NCBI RefSeq assembly: GCF_009183415.1
Contig: NZ_WEHU01000012.1
Span: 94,997 to 158,996 of the forward strand
Direction: 5' to 3'
From: Bacillus sp. B1-b2
Lineage (GTDB): Bacteria; Bacillota; Bacilli; Bacillales; Cytobacillaceae
Length of the DNA: 64,000 nt
The notes beneath the pieces were generated by a model. It was given only the letters and a program-made list of their open reading frames with translations. It searched no databases and was not told the origin of the DNA. The position numbers and the translations under genes are program-made. Each line of letters begins with the position of its first letter. Within the stretch, counting starts at the first letter, position 1. Positions 42,675 to 51,214 of this stretch are shown here, in pieces.

Positions 42675-43856
42675 ATGTCTATTTTAATTGGTATATTAGG
42701 TTTATTAATAGTATTGGGTCTAGCATTTGTACTATCTAATGACAAAAAAGGAATTAATTATAAAGCAATTATTATTTTATTTGTTCTGGAATTTGTTGTA
42801 GCCCTCATTATGTTTAAAACTACTTTCGGTCTTAAAGTAGTAGAAGCAACTTCAAATGGTGTGACGAAGGTGCTGAGTTATGGATATGAAGGTGTTAGCT
42901 TTGTTACAGGAGGTCTTGTACCAGAAGGAGGCAGTGTCTTCTTTATTAATGTATTAATGCTTATTATATTTACTTCCACCTTACTTTCTTTATTAACACA
43001 TATTAAGGTATTACCATTAGCCATTAAGTATATTGGAGGAGCTCTGTCGAAGATTACAGGCTTGTCTAAAGTTATCACATTTAACAGTGTTAACTCTATT
43101 TTCTTTGGGCAATCAGAATCTATCTTAGCAATTAAAGGGCACTTAGATGTAATGAATGCTAATAAGTTATTTATTGTCTGTACTTCTGCTATGGCATCTG
43201 TGTCGGCTTCTATTATGGGTTCATATATGGAAATGCTTCCTGCAAAGTATGTACTTGCAGCTATGATTTTAAATGCGCTATCTGCCTTAATAATAGCTAC
43301 CATTATGGCACCTATAAAAAAAGATGATGATGAAACAATCAATATTAATGATGTCTCTAATACTAACTCCATTTTCGGCGCATTGTCTGCTGGAGCATTA
43401 GATGGCGGGAGAGTTGCCTTAATTGTTGCTGCAATGTTAGTAGCATATGTTGGACTTCTTGCTTTAATTGATGGCTTCTTTGAAGGCATAATAGGTATTA
43501 GCTTTACAGAAATTCTAGGCTATATATTTGCTCCAATAGCATGGATCATGGGCATTCCAAGTAGTGATATTCTAACAGCAGGTTCTGTTATGGGAACAAA
43601 ATTGGCAGCAAATGAGTTTGTAGCTATGTTGCAATTTCAACCACTTATTTCAGAGTTACCAGAAAAAACAGTGGGGATTGTTTCCACTTTCCTAGTTTCT
43701 TTTGCTAACTTTTCTAGTATTGGAATAATTTCAGGTTCCATTCAAGCAATTAATGGAGAAAAGGCAGAAATTGTAGCAAAATTTGGTTTTAAAATGCTAT
43801 TATCAGCCACATTAGTATCCACTTTAACAGCTACAATTGTTGGCTTGTTCTTATAA
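42675..43856 (+). CDS. nupC: NupC-family concentrative nucleoside transporter
   Basis: 393 residues from ATG 42675 with GGAGGAGG 6 nt upstream; the frame begins 36 nt earlier without a ribosome binding site. CNT-family features: N-terminal helices, GLSKVITFNSVNSIFFGQSESILAIKGHL (nucleoside-binding region with GQSE), MASVSASIMGSYMEM and the C-terminal ANFSSIGIISGSIQAI. Imports nucleosides with H+ or Na+. Together with pbuX just upstream, this is a purine/nucleoside salvage neighbourhood, but each unit has its own terminator. Confidence 0.88.
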   Translation: MSILIGILGLLIVLGLAFVLSNDKKGINYKAIIILFVLEFVVALIMFKTTFGLKVVEATSNGVTKVLSYGYEGVSFVTGGLVPEGGSVFFINVLMLIIFTSTLLSLLTHIKVLPLAIKYIGGALSKITGLSKVITFNSVNSIFFGQSESILAIKGHLDVMNANKLFIVCTSAMASVSASIMGSYMEMLPAKYVLAAMILNALSALIIATIMAPIKKDDDETININDVSNTNSIFGALSAGALDGGRVALIVAAMLVAYVGLLALIDGFFEGIIGISFTEILGYIFAPIAWIMGIPSSDILTAGSVMGTKLAANEFVAMLQFQPLISELPEKTVGIVSTFLVSFANFSSIGIISGSIQAINGEKAEIVAKFGFKMLLSATLVSTLTATIVGLFL

Positions 43857-43862
43857 AATAAA

Positions 43863-43888
43863 AGATAGTAGGAAGAATCCTACTATCT
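43863..43888 (+). terminator. nupC terminator hairpin, left copy of a 26-bp direct repeat
   Basis: AGATAGTAGGA-AGAA-TCCTACTATCT, 7 bp after the nupC stop. It is now followed by the repeat element (CAGCTTGTAG...) instead of a T run. An identical 26-bp copy lies at 44139-44164. Confidence 0.85.
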
Positions 43889-44138
43889 CAGCTTGTAGAA
43901 AAAGTAATTTAGAAAGATAAAATAGAATTTTTATCCAGATGATTGTAGTGGAAGGGGTGAGACTCCTGTGGGATCTGCGAGACAGATGAGACCCTGCAGG
44001 CCAAGGTACACCTCGGCTCAGCGCGAGCCCCACTGAAAGCGAACCCCTGTAACGGAAATCATCCCTTATTCAGCAGGGTGTTTAATATACAACTTTATAT
44101 TCTCCCTTTACTCCATAGAGGGGTTTCTCGACAGCCTG
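43889..44138. mobile_element. MITE-like structured repeat, copy B (250 bp)
   Basis: Same family as 15763-15965, more complete. Ends are inverted: left CAGCTTGTAGAAAAAG, right complement CAGGCTGTCGAGAAAC (11 of 16 match). The interior is GC-rich and palindromic (GGGGTGAGACTCCTGTGGGA, GACAGATGAGACCCTGCAGG, GGCTCAGCGCGAGCCCC, GAAAGCGAACCCCTGTAACG). It encodes no protein. A 26-bp direct repeat flanks it exactly. The core resembles repeats I recall as widespread in Bacillaceae intergenic regions. Confidence 0.75.
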
Positions 44139-44168
44139 AGATAGTAGGAAGAATCCTACTATCTTTTT
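44139..44168 (+). terminator. nupC terminator hairpin, right copy with T tract
   Basis: Identical 26-bp hairpin AGATAGTAGGA-AGAA-TCCTACTATCT followed by TTTT. This copy keeps the T tract and looks like the original terminator, with the left copy being the duplication, or vice versa. Confidence 0.85.
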
Positions 44169-44176
44169 CAAATGTG

Positions 44177-44223
44177 TTGACAGAATGTGTATAATGAATT
44201 AATATTATCTTGAGATTGAGATA
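44177..44223 (+). promoter_or_regulatory. Promoter with MhqR-like operator 1
   Basis: TTGACA (44177-44182), a 17-bp spacer and TAATAT (44200-44205) are followed at once by TATCTTGAGATTGAGATA (44206-44223). The last is an imperfect match to the TATCTCGAATTCGAGATA box I recall for MhqR. Confidence 0.5.
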
Positions 44224-44252
44224 TTCGAAATGAAAAATCTTTTTTAGTCATT

Positions 44253-44270
44253 TATCTCGAATTCGAAATA
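44253..44270 (+). promoter_or_regulatory. MhqR-like operator 2
   Basis: TATCTCGAATTCGAAATA differs by one base from the perfect palindrome TATCTCGAATTCGAGATA. A TATAAT at 44298-44303 just downstream may be the -10 of a second promoter. Control of the dioxygenase gene by a MarR/DUF24-type quinone sensor is inferred. Confidence 0.6.
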
Positions 44271-44362
44271 AATGAATGATACTAACTGCGATATGCGTAT
44301 AATACAAAAATTTGCCCTATATAATGAAAGAACAAATCAGGAAATATAAGGAGGAAGCAATA

Positions 44363-45346
44363 ATGAATGAATTAAAAGGATTGCATCATATTACAGCTAT
44401 CACTAGCAGTGCAGAGAAAATTTACCAATTCTTTACCTATGTACTCGGATTACGTTTAGTAAAAAAGACAGTTAACCAAGATGATATTCAAACATACCAT
44501 CTATACTTTACAGATGACACAGGAAGTCCAGGAACAGATATGACCTTTTTTGATTTTCCTGGAATACCAAAAGGAATACATGGGACAAACGAAATCTCTA
44601 AAACATCCTTTCGAGTTCCATCTGATGAAGCATTGGAATATTGGGTAAAACGTTTTAACAAATATGAAGTGAACCACAAAGGTATTCAAGAGCAATTTGG
44701 AAAAAAAGTATTATCTTTTGTTGATTTCGATGAACAACAATATCAATTAATCTCGGATGAAAACAATAATGGAGTGGAATCAGGAACTCCTTGGCAGAAT
44801 GGCCCAGTTCCTTTAGAATATGCTATTACTGGACTTGGTCCTATCTTTGTTCGAACTTCTTATCTAGACTATTTTAAGGAAGTATTAGAAAAGGTATTTT
44901 TAATGAAAGAACTAGCTAAAGAGGGAGATTTTCATTTATTTGAAATGGGAGAGGGAGGCAATGGGGCACAAGTAATTATTGAGTATAATAATACCCTACC
45001 TCAAGCTAGACAAGGGTTTGGCACTGTTCATCATGCTGCATTCCGTGTAGAGGATCGAGCAGAATTAGAACAATGGCAACAACGGTTAAGTAGCTTCAGC
45101 TTACCGAACTCAGGATATGTTGAGCGATTTTATTTTGGATCACTTTACTCTAATGTAGCTCCTCAGATCTTGTTTGAACTAGCAACAGATGGCCCTGGAT
45201 TTATGGAAGATGAACCATACGAAACACTTGGAGAGAAATTGTCTTTACCACCTTTCTTTGAGTCTAAAAGAGAGCAGATTGAACAATTAGTACGACCTAT
45301 AAATACAGTAAGAAGTAATGTGAATATGGAAAAAGAATACTTATAA
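44363..45346 (+). CDS. Ring-cleaving dioxygenase of the VOC/glyoxalase superfamily (MhqO/MhqA-like)
   Basis: 327 residues from ATG 44363; AAGGAGG lies 8-9 nt upstream, and upstream in-frame codons lack support. Two VOC modules are visible: LHHITAITSSAEKIYQFFTYVLGLRLVKKTVNQDD (metal His of the first) and GTVHHAAFRVEDRAELEQW (second His), with a late Glu in ILFELATDGPGF. This matches the mhq hydroquinone-specific dioxygenases, which open (hydro)quinone rings to detoxify them. The upstream MhqR-like operators fit that role. Substrate not proven. Confidence 0.85.
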   Translation: MNELKGLHHITAITSSAEKIYQFFTYVLGLRLVKKTVNQDDIQTYHLYFTDDTGSPGTDMTFFDFPGIPKGIHGTNEISKTSFRVPSDEALEYWVKRFNKYEVNHKGIQEQFGKKVLSFVDFDEQQYQLISDENNNGVESGTPWQNGPVPLEYAITGLGPIFVRTSYLDYFKEVLEKVFLMKELAKEGDFHLFEMGEGGNGAQVIIEYNNTLPQARQGFGTVHHAAFRVEDRAELEQWQQRLSSFSLPNSGYVERFYFGSLYSNVAPQILFELATDGPGFMEDEPYETLGEKLSLPPFFESKREQIEQLVRPINTVRSNVNMEKEYL

Positions 45347-45428
45347 AATAAATAGAAGGAACGAATCAACTTGAAGAGTTATTTGATAAAGCTTTAAGTA
45401 AAAAGTTCTCTCTCTAATAGTGTGCTGC

Positions 45429-45463
45429 AAAAAGATTAACTGATTTGATCAGTTAATCTTTTT
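45429..45463. terminator. Bidirectional terminator between dioxygenase and ykvA-like genes
   Basis: A perfect 14-bp stem AAAAAGATTAACTG / CAGTTAATCTTTTT with a 7-nt loop; A and T tracts allow action in both directions. It includes the ykvA-like stop codon. Confidence 0.9.
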
Positions 45464-45853
45464 ATCAATTAGAGAAGTATCTACATTGTTGCCAAACCAT
45501 TCTGCAAGCTTGTTTTTAGCCTTCATCTTTATTTCATCATCAATATATATGGCTACTTGAATAAGTGCAATTCCTAAAGCACCTAAATCATCTGTAAAGC
45601 CAATACCAACTGCAAAATCGGGAATTAAATCAATTGGAAGGATAAAGTATCCCAAAGCTCCAATGATGGTCGCTTTCGCTTTTTTCGGTACTTCTGGCTT
45701 TTGTAGGGTGTAATATAGAAGTAAAACAGCATAAACCACAGAAGAACCAGCTTTTTTGCCAAACTTCTTTAATTTTGTCCAAAACTTATCCTCCGAATAA
45801 TGTTTAGCTGATACCTCTAATTCTTGTTCTAATTTGCCTTCTTTATTCTCCAT
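45449..45853 (-). CDS. ykvA: YkvA-like DUF1232 membrane protein
   Basis: 134 residues. The DUF1232 signature lies in the middle (KPEVPKKAKATIIGALGYFILPIDLIPDFAVGIGFTDDLGALGIALIQV, about 53-100), including the conserved YFILPIDLIPD motif. Flanked by charged ends, it is probably an amphipathic membrane-associated protein. Function of the family is unknown. AAGGGAGAT precedes the ATG. Confidence 0.82.
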   Translation of the reverse strand: MENKEGKLEQELEVSAKHYSEDKFWTKLKKFGKKAGSSVVYAVLLLYYTLQKPEVPKKAKATIIGALGYFILPIDLIPDFAVGIGFTDDLGALGIALIQVAIYIDDEIKMKAKNKLAEWFGNNVDTSLIDKKIN

Positions 45854-45916
45854 ATTAGAATCTCCCTTCCTTTCCTCTATCTTAACAGAAAGGAGAGGAA
45901 AGATAAAAATGATAAA

Positions 45917-45953
45917 AAAAAGAAAGCAACCAAAATTATGATTGATTTCTTTT
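45917..45953 (-). terminator. Terminator of rml operon
   Basis: On the minus strand AAAGAAATCAA and TTGCTTTCTTT form a hairpin with one mismatch, followed by a T run. Confidence 0.7.
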
Positions 45954-45961
45954 CTAAAAAA

Positions 45962-46981
45962 TTATAAGGTATACTGATTTTCAAAGTAGTTTTGATACTC
46001 ACCGCTAATTATTTGTTCCCACCATTCTTTGTTGTCTAAGTACCATTGAATGGTTTGTGCGATGCCAGATTCAAAAGTATAGGTTGGTTTCCAACCTAAA
46101 GCTTCTAATTTTGTAGGATCAATTGCATAGCGTTTATCATGACCAAGTCGGTCTGTAACAAACTCAATTAACTCCTCAGATTTATCTAATGTGCTAATAA
46201 TAGTTTTAACGACTTCTAAGTTCGTTCGCTCATTATGTCCACCAACATTGTAAACTTCGCCATTAGCACCTTCATGTAAAACTAAATCAATAGCGGCACA
46301 GTGATCTAATACATGTAACCAGTCGCGAATATTTTTACCATCACCGTAAACAGGAATTTTTTGATCATTTAACACACGAGAGATAGTTAAAGGGATCAAT
46401 TTTTCTGGGAAATGGAAAGGACCATAGTTATTAGAGCAACGAGTAATATTAATTGGTAAACCAAATGTTTCATGGTATGCACGAACAAGCATATCAGAAG
46501 ATGCTTTACTTGCACTATAAGGACTATTTGGTTGAAGAGGAGTATCTTCTGTAAAGAATGTAGATGGATCGAAATCTAACTCTCCATATACTTCATCAGT
46601 TGAAACATGAACAAATTTTGTAACGCCAATGTGCTTTGACGCATCTAATAATACTTGAGTTCCAAGTACATTAGTAACTACAAAGATTTCCGGGTTCGTA
46701 ATAGAACGATCCACATGGCTTTCTGCTGCAAAATGAGTAACATAGTCAAATTTTTCTTTCTCAAATAAAGCAAAGATCGCTTCTCTATCTGCAATATCTG
46801 CTTTAACAAAGTGGTAATTATCTTTTTCTTCAATTGACTTATGCTTTGTTAAATCACCAGCGTATGTTAATAAATCTAAGTTGTAAATATCATATTCTGG
46901 ATACTTATTTACCATGTATTGTACGAAGTTACCTCCAATAAAACCTGCTCCACCTGTTACTAAAACTTTTTTCTTTGTCAT
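45962..46981 (-). CDS. rfbB: dTDP-glucose 4,6-dehydratase
   Basis: 339 residues. Extended SDR with NAD motif GGAGFIGGNFVQ (about 9-20), AAESHVDRSI, the catalytic THR-type site HVSTDEVYG (STDE with Asp/Glu), YSASKASSD (Tyr/Lys) and NNYGPFHFPEKLIPL. Removes water from dTDP-glucose to give dTDP-4-keto-6-deoxyglucose, step 2 of dTDP-L-rhamnose synthesis. Last gene of a four-gene rmlACDB operon, abutting rfbD. Confidence 0.95.
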   Translation of the reverse strand: MTKKKVLVTGGAGFIGGNFVQYMVNKYPEYDIYNLDLLTYAGDLTKHKSIEEKDNYHFVKADIADREAIFALFEKEKFDYVTHFAAESHVDRSITNPEIFVVTNVLGTQVLLDASKHIGVTKFVHVSTDEVYGELDFDPSTFFTEDTPLQPNSPYSASKASSDMLVRAYHETFGLPINITRCSNNYGPFHFPEKLIPLTISRVLNDQKIPVYGDGKNIRDWLHVLDHCAAIDLVLHEGANGEVYNVGGHNERTNLEVVKTIISTLDKSEELIEFVTDRLGHDKRYAIDPTKLEALGWKPTYTFESGIAQTIQWYLDNKEWWEQIISGEYQNYFENQYTL

Positions 46982-47836
46982 TTATTTCACCTCATTTTGT
47001 AATTCCACTACATAACGGCTCAAAGCATCCTGCCAAGATGGAAGACGTTTAAACCCTTTTGCTTCAAGCTTATCTTTGGACATTCTTGAATTCTTTGGAC
47101 GAATTGCCTTTGTCGGATATTCTTCTGTGGAAATACTATTTACTCTAACTGATTTACCAGCAACTTTAAAGATTTCCTTAGCAAATTCTGCCCAATTTGT
47201 AAACCCTTCATTAGAAGCATGATATATGCCATATTTTTCTGTTACAACCATATCTAACAATAGTTTAGCTAAGTCAAACGTATAGGTTGGTGAACCAAAT
47301 TGATCTCCAACTACACTTAACTCATCACGCGTTTCTGATAATCTAAGCATTGTTTTAATGAAATTATTTCCATTAATTCCAAATACCCATGATATGCGGA
47401 TAATGAAAAAATTATCTATTAGACTTTGCACTAATTTTTCGCCTTCGTACTTTGTTAGTCCATAATAGCCAACTGGATTTGCTGAGTCATCTTCTGTGAA
47501 AGGATCAGTACCTGTACCTTCAAAGACGTAGTCGGTACTAATATAAATAAATTTAGCATCTACTTCTTTCGCTGCAGATGCTAAGTATTTTGTACCTTTT
47601 ACATTTACAGCAAAACAAGCTTCTTTATTATCTTCAGCGTTATCAACAGCAGTATAAGCCGCACAGTGGATAATAGCATCAGGCTTTTGCAACTGAACAA
47701 AAGTTGTTACTTTCTTTTCATCCGTAATGTCCAGTTCTTTTTGTCCTATACCAACTATATCAAAACCGCGTTTTTTTCCTTCAACAACTACATCATGTCC
47801 TAGTTGACCGCTGAATCCAGTTACAATGATCTTCAT
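46982..47836 (-). CDS. rfbD: dTDP-4-dehydrorhamnose reductase
   Basis: 284 residues. NADPH motif GFSGQLGHD, DITDEKKV, CAAYTAVDNAE and YISTDYVFEGT...YGLTKYEGE with the catalytic Tyr/Lys. Final reduction to dTDP-L-rhamnose. Start overlaps rfbC by 4 nt (ATGA) and the stop abuts rfbB. Confidence 0.95.
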   Translation of the reverse strand: MKIIVTGFSGQLGHDVVVEGKKRGFDIVGIGQKELDITDEKKVTTFVQLQKPDAIIHCAAYTAVDNAEDNKEACFAVNVKGTKYLASAAKEVDAKFIYISTDYVFEGTGTDPFTEDDSANPVGYYGLTKYEGEKLVQSLIDNFFIIRISWVFGINGNNFIKTMLRLSETRDELSVVGDQFGSPTYTFDLAKLLLDMVVTEKYGIYHASNEGFTNWAEFAKEIFKVAGKSVRVNSISTEEYPTKAIRPKNSRMSKDKLEAKGFKRLPSWQDALSRYVVELQNEVK

Positions 47837-48399
47837 TTATCTTCTCCATATGTGAAATTATTATCTGCATCTTTTAATAAAGGTGCTTTTTCATCTTTCT
47901 CAGAAAGAATAGGAGTGATTTCTAAAGGCCATTCAATGCCAATTTCAGAATCATTCCATATAATGCCACGGTCACACTCAGGTGAGTATAGGTTATCGAC
48001 TTTATATTGAACTTCTACATTATCTGTAACGGTCATAAATCCATGAGCAAAACCTTGTGGAATAAGTAATTGTTTTTTATTTTCAGCAGATAGTTCTAGA
48101 CCAAACCACTTACCAAATGTGGGGCTTCCTTTTCGGATATCAACTGCCACGTCAAAAATAGCGCCTTTTGTACAGCGAACTAACTTTGTTTGTGCATTAG
48201 GGTTTAATTGATAGTGTAGTCCACGAAGTGTTCCTTTTGCAGCAGAAAAAGATTGATTATCTTGGACAAACTGAATATCAATCCCAGCTTCTTTTAAGGT
48301 TCCTTCATTATAGGTCTCCATAAACCAACCACGATGATCGCCAAATACTTTAGGCTCTAAAACTTTTAATCCTTGAATAAAAGTTTCTGTAATTTTCAT
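47833..48399 (-). CDS. rfbC: dTDP-4-dehydrorhamnose 3,5-epimerase
   Basis: 188 residues, cupin fold. KVFGDHRGWFMETYNE, FVQDNQSFSAAKGTLRGLHYQL with catalytic His, and KLVRCTKGAIFDVAVDIRKGSPTFGKW are diagnostic. Third enzyme of the rhamnose pathway. Length is normal. Confidence 0.95.
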   Translation of the reverse strand: MKITETFIQGLKVLEPKVFGDHRGWFMETYNEGTLKEAGIDIQFVQDNQSFSAAKGTLRGLHYQLNPNAQTKLVRCTKGAIFDVAVDIRKGSPTFGKWFGLELSAENKKQLLIPQGFAHGFMTVTDNVEVQYKVDNLYSPECDRGIIWNDSEIGIEWPLEITPILSEKDEKAPLLKDADNNFTYGEDK

Positions 48400-48424
48400 A
48401 ATAACACCTCAAGTTTATGTAATA

Positions 48425-49303
48425 TTAGTATTTAATATCTCCTTTAGCTACTTTCAGTAAATATTGACCGTAACCTGTCTTTGAATATAGATTTCCTTGT
48501 TCCACTAATTTATCATTTGAGATCCAACCATTTATATAACCAATTTCTTCTGGAGCTGCAATTTTAATACCTTGATGATCTTCAATGGTACGAACGAAAT
48601 TAGCAGCATCTAATAAACTCTGATGTGTTCCAGTATCTAACCAAGTAAATCCTCTTCCAAGTAGTTCAACTTCTAATTCATCTAACTCAAGGTATGCCTC
48701 ATTTATAGAAGTGATTTCTAGCTCACCACGATGAGAGGGTTTAACGTTTTTGGCAATTTCTACAACGCGGTTATCGTAAAAATATAGACCGGTGATGGCA
48801 TAGTTTGATTTTGGAACTTCTGGCTTTTCTTCTACACTTAAAACTTTTCCATCTTCATTAAATTCAACAACACCGAATCTTTCAGGATCTTGTACATGAT
48901 AACCAAATACTGTAGCACCTTTTTCTTTCTGTGCAGCTCGCTGTAATATTTTACGCATGCCGCTTCCATAATATATATTATCTCCTAAAATCATAGCAAC
49001 TGAATCTTCACCAATAAAATCTTCTCCAATAATAAAAGCCTGAGCAAGTCCATCTGGATTAGGTTGGACTTTATATTGTATGGAGATTCCAAATTGTGAA
49101 CCGTCACCAAGTAATGCTTCAAACCGAGGAGTATCCTCCGGGGTAGAAATGATAAGAATATCATTGATACCAGCTAACATTAATGTGGAAAGTGGATAAT
49201 AAATCATTGGTTTGTCGTTTATTGGTAATAATTGTTTGCTTGTTACTAGGGTTAGTGGATAGAGCCTTGTTCCGCTTCCACCAGCTAGGATTATACCTTT
49301 CAT
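48425..49303 (-). CDS. rfbA: Glucose-1-phosphate thymidylyltransferase
   Basis: 292 residues. [27 protein letters not shown] nucleotidyl-transfer motif at the N-terminus, then [29 protein letters not shown] and [14 protein letters not shown]. First committed step, dTDP-glucose synthesis. AAAGGAG precedes the ATG. A TATAAT-like -10 on the minus strand (complement of 49355-49360) probably starts the operon. Confidence 0.95.
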   Translation of the reverse strand: MKGIILAGGSGTRLYPLTLVTSKQLLPINDKPMIYYPLSTLMLAGINDILIISTPEDTPRFEALLGDGSQFGISIQYKVQPNPDGLAQAFIIGEDFIGEDSVAMILGDNIYYGSGMRKILQRAAQKEKGATVFGYHVQDPERFGVVEFNEDGKVLSVEEKPEVPKSNYAITGLYFYDNRVVEIAKNVKPSHRGELEITSINEAYLELDELEVELLGRGFTWLDTGTHQSLLDAANFVRTIEDHQGIKIAAPEEIGYINGWISNDKLVEQGNLYSKTGYGQYLLKVAKGDIKY

Positions 49304-49702
49304 ATAGTGTTTCTCCTTTATTGTATAATGTAAGTTGAAAAATACTAATTTCTCTATTATAAGGGATAATTATATTATGATAAGTTTTGTCTCAAATTAT
49401 CCTATCTTTACCAAGTTAAGTTGAAAGTTACTAGATGTCAAGAGATATTTAGAAAATTAGTAAAGCGAGTTGTTTTTTCAGTCTTTCCAATAGATATTAT
49501 AATCTAATAAGTACTACTTAATTGCAATTTTTTCAATGAAATAATGTTATGCCGTAATCAAAGTAATAATTCTAATTTGCAATTTATAGACATAATTTAT
49601 AGTGAAATGTTGAATTTTGTCTGATATAATTCGTAAGTGCGTACAATGATTTTTATTAAAGTAGGATGAATTTTTTAATTTATTAAGGAGTGTAATTTTA
49701 TT
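49304..49702. promoter_or_regulatory. Divergent promoter region of the polysaccharide locus
   Basis: 399 bp between rfbA (minus) and the flippase gene (plus). A minus-strand TTATCA-N16-TATAAT pair lies near 49355-49382 for rml. On the plus strand TATAAT at 49625-49630 may serve the flippase operon, without a clear -35. No JUMPstart-like or other leader motif was recognised. Confidence 0.45.
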
Positions 49703-51199
49703 TTGGACACAACTAGCATTAAAAGTAATGATAATAAGAAATTCGTTAAGGATATAATTGGATATGCTCCCTCAAAACTAATACCAGCTTTTATTGCTTT
49801 ATTATGGTCGTATATATTTACAAGGGTATTTACACCTGATGAGTATGGTATTTACAGTTTAGCAACTGCAATTATTATGCCATTAATGACCATGATGGTA
49901 GAATGGGCAGGTCAACCTATTGGTCGTTTCTATGCTGAATATATAGAAAAGAAACAACCAGGTCTATATTTTGAAATAATAAAAAAGATTACTAAGATAA
50001 TTTCAATCATAGCTTTAACGATAGGATTCATGAGTATAATAATTACAGCATTATTTTTTAATAAATTTATTTTAGTTGTGTTGGCTCTTGTAGTTTATCT
50101 AATTTTTAATTCTCTAACTTTATTATTAACACCTATTTTACCATCTAGTATGGACATGCGTTCCTATAGACGTCTTGAAGTACTCAGAAATAGTTTTAGG
50201 TTAATTTTAGCATGTATTCTAGTATTTACATTAGAAAAAAATATTGTTTTTTTAATATGGGCGGATGCTATAGCCTCTTTTTTATTCTTCCTACCTTTAT
50301 ATAAGAAAGTAAATATGGTATTAAGTTCAAGTATAAAAAAAGAAGTAACTGATAAAAAGACTTTAAATAGTCATATTAAAAGGTTTTCTAGATATGGTAT
50401 CCCCATGATGTTTTGGTTTTTATTCTCTCAATTACTTGTTGTAGGAGATCGATTTGTTATTCAATTCTTTTTAGGAAGCTATGATGTAGGAGTTTATACT
50501 GCTAATTATATGTTAATTTCAGGATTTTCATCTATATTGAATGCACCAATAACATTGGCAGCATTCCCAGTTATCTATAAAATATGGGCGAGTAAGGATA
50601 GAGATATTAATAAAATTGAGGATACAATAGAAAATATGACATATATCTTTGCAATAATCGCAATTTGCATTATAGGAGGCACTTATTTAGTTGCAAAACC
50701 ATTTGCATCAATTGCATTAGGAGAGGAGTATTTAGCAGGTTATAAAATACTTACTCCAGTTGTATTAGGCTTAGTGCTAATGAATATTTCTACTCTAGGT
50801 CATAAAGGTTTAGAACTATTTGAGCAAACAAAAAAAATGAGTGTTTTCTTAGGAATCGCGACGGTTGTTAAAATTACGTTAAATATTATACTTGTTCCGC
50901 AATTTGGATATGAAAGTGCAGCTTGGACTACTCTTCTAAGCTATTTCATATACTGTTTACTTGTTTGGAAATCAACAAAAAAGCTTATTAAATGGAAAAT
51001 TAAGTGGGACAGGATATCTATTTTAGCTGTAATTGCTATAATTGCAGTTTTAATATGCCAGTTTATAAAAATAAATAATCCTTATGTATATATATTGGTT
51101 GTGGGATTAGCTTACGTTTTTCTCTATTTTTCAGGGTATTATTTATATCTTAAATATAGAACAAGGGGAAAATCAGCTGTAAGCTTTACTAAGAAATAA
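49703..51199 (+). CDS. wzx: Polysaccharide flippase (Wzx-type, MOP superfamily)
   Basis: 498 residues from TTG; AAGGAG is about 12 nt upstream, slightly far. About 12-14 membrane helices. The N-terminal IIGYAPSKLIPAFIALLWSYIFTRVFTPDEYGIYSLATAI is typical of polysaccharide-export proteins. It would flip undecaprenyl-linked repeat units across the membrane for the Wzy-type polymerase encoded downstream. First gene of the plus-strand operon. Confidence 0.85.
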   Translation: MDTTSIKSNDNKKFVKDIIGYAPSKLIPAFIALLWSYIFTRVFTPDEYGIYSLATAIIMPLMTMMVEWAGQPIGRFYAEYIEKKQPGLYFEIIKKITKIISIIALTIGFMSIIITALFFNKFILVVLALVVYLIFNSLTLLLTPILPSSMDMRSYRRLEVLRNSFRLILACILVFTLEKNIVFLIWADAIASFLFFLPLYKKVNMVLSSSIKKEVTDKKTLNSHIKRFSRYGIPMMFWFLFSQLLVVGDRFVIQFFLGSYDVGVYTANYMLISGFSSILNAPITLAAFPVIYKIWASKDRDINKIEDTIENMTYIFAIIAICIIGGTYLVAKPFASIALGEEYLAGYKILTPVVLGLVLMNISTLGHKGLELFEQTKKMSVFLGIATVVKITLNIILVPQFGYESAAWTTLLSYFIYCLLVWKSTKKLIKWKIKWDRISILAVIAIIAVLICQFIKINNPYVYILVVGLAYVFLYFSGYYLYLKYRTRGKSAVSFTKK

Positions 51200-51214
51200 G
51201 GGGAAAGTAAAATA

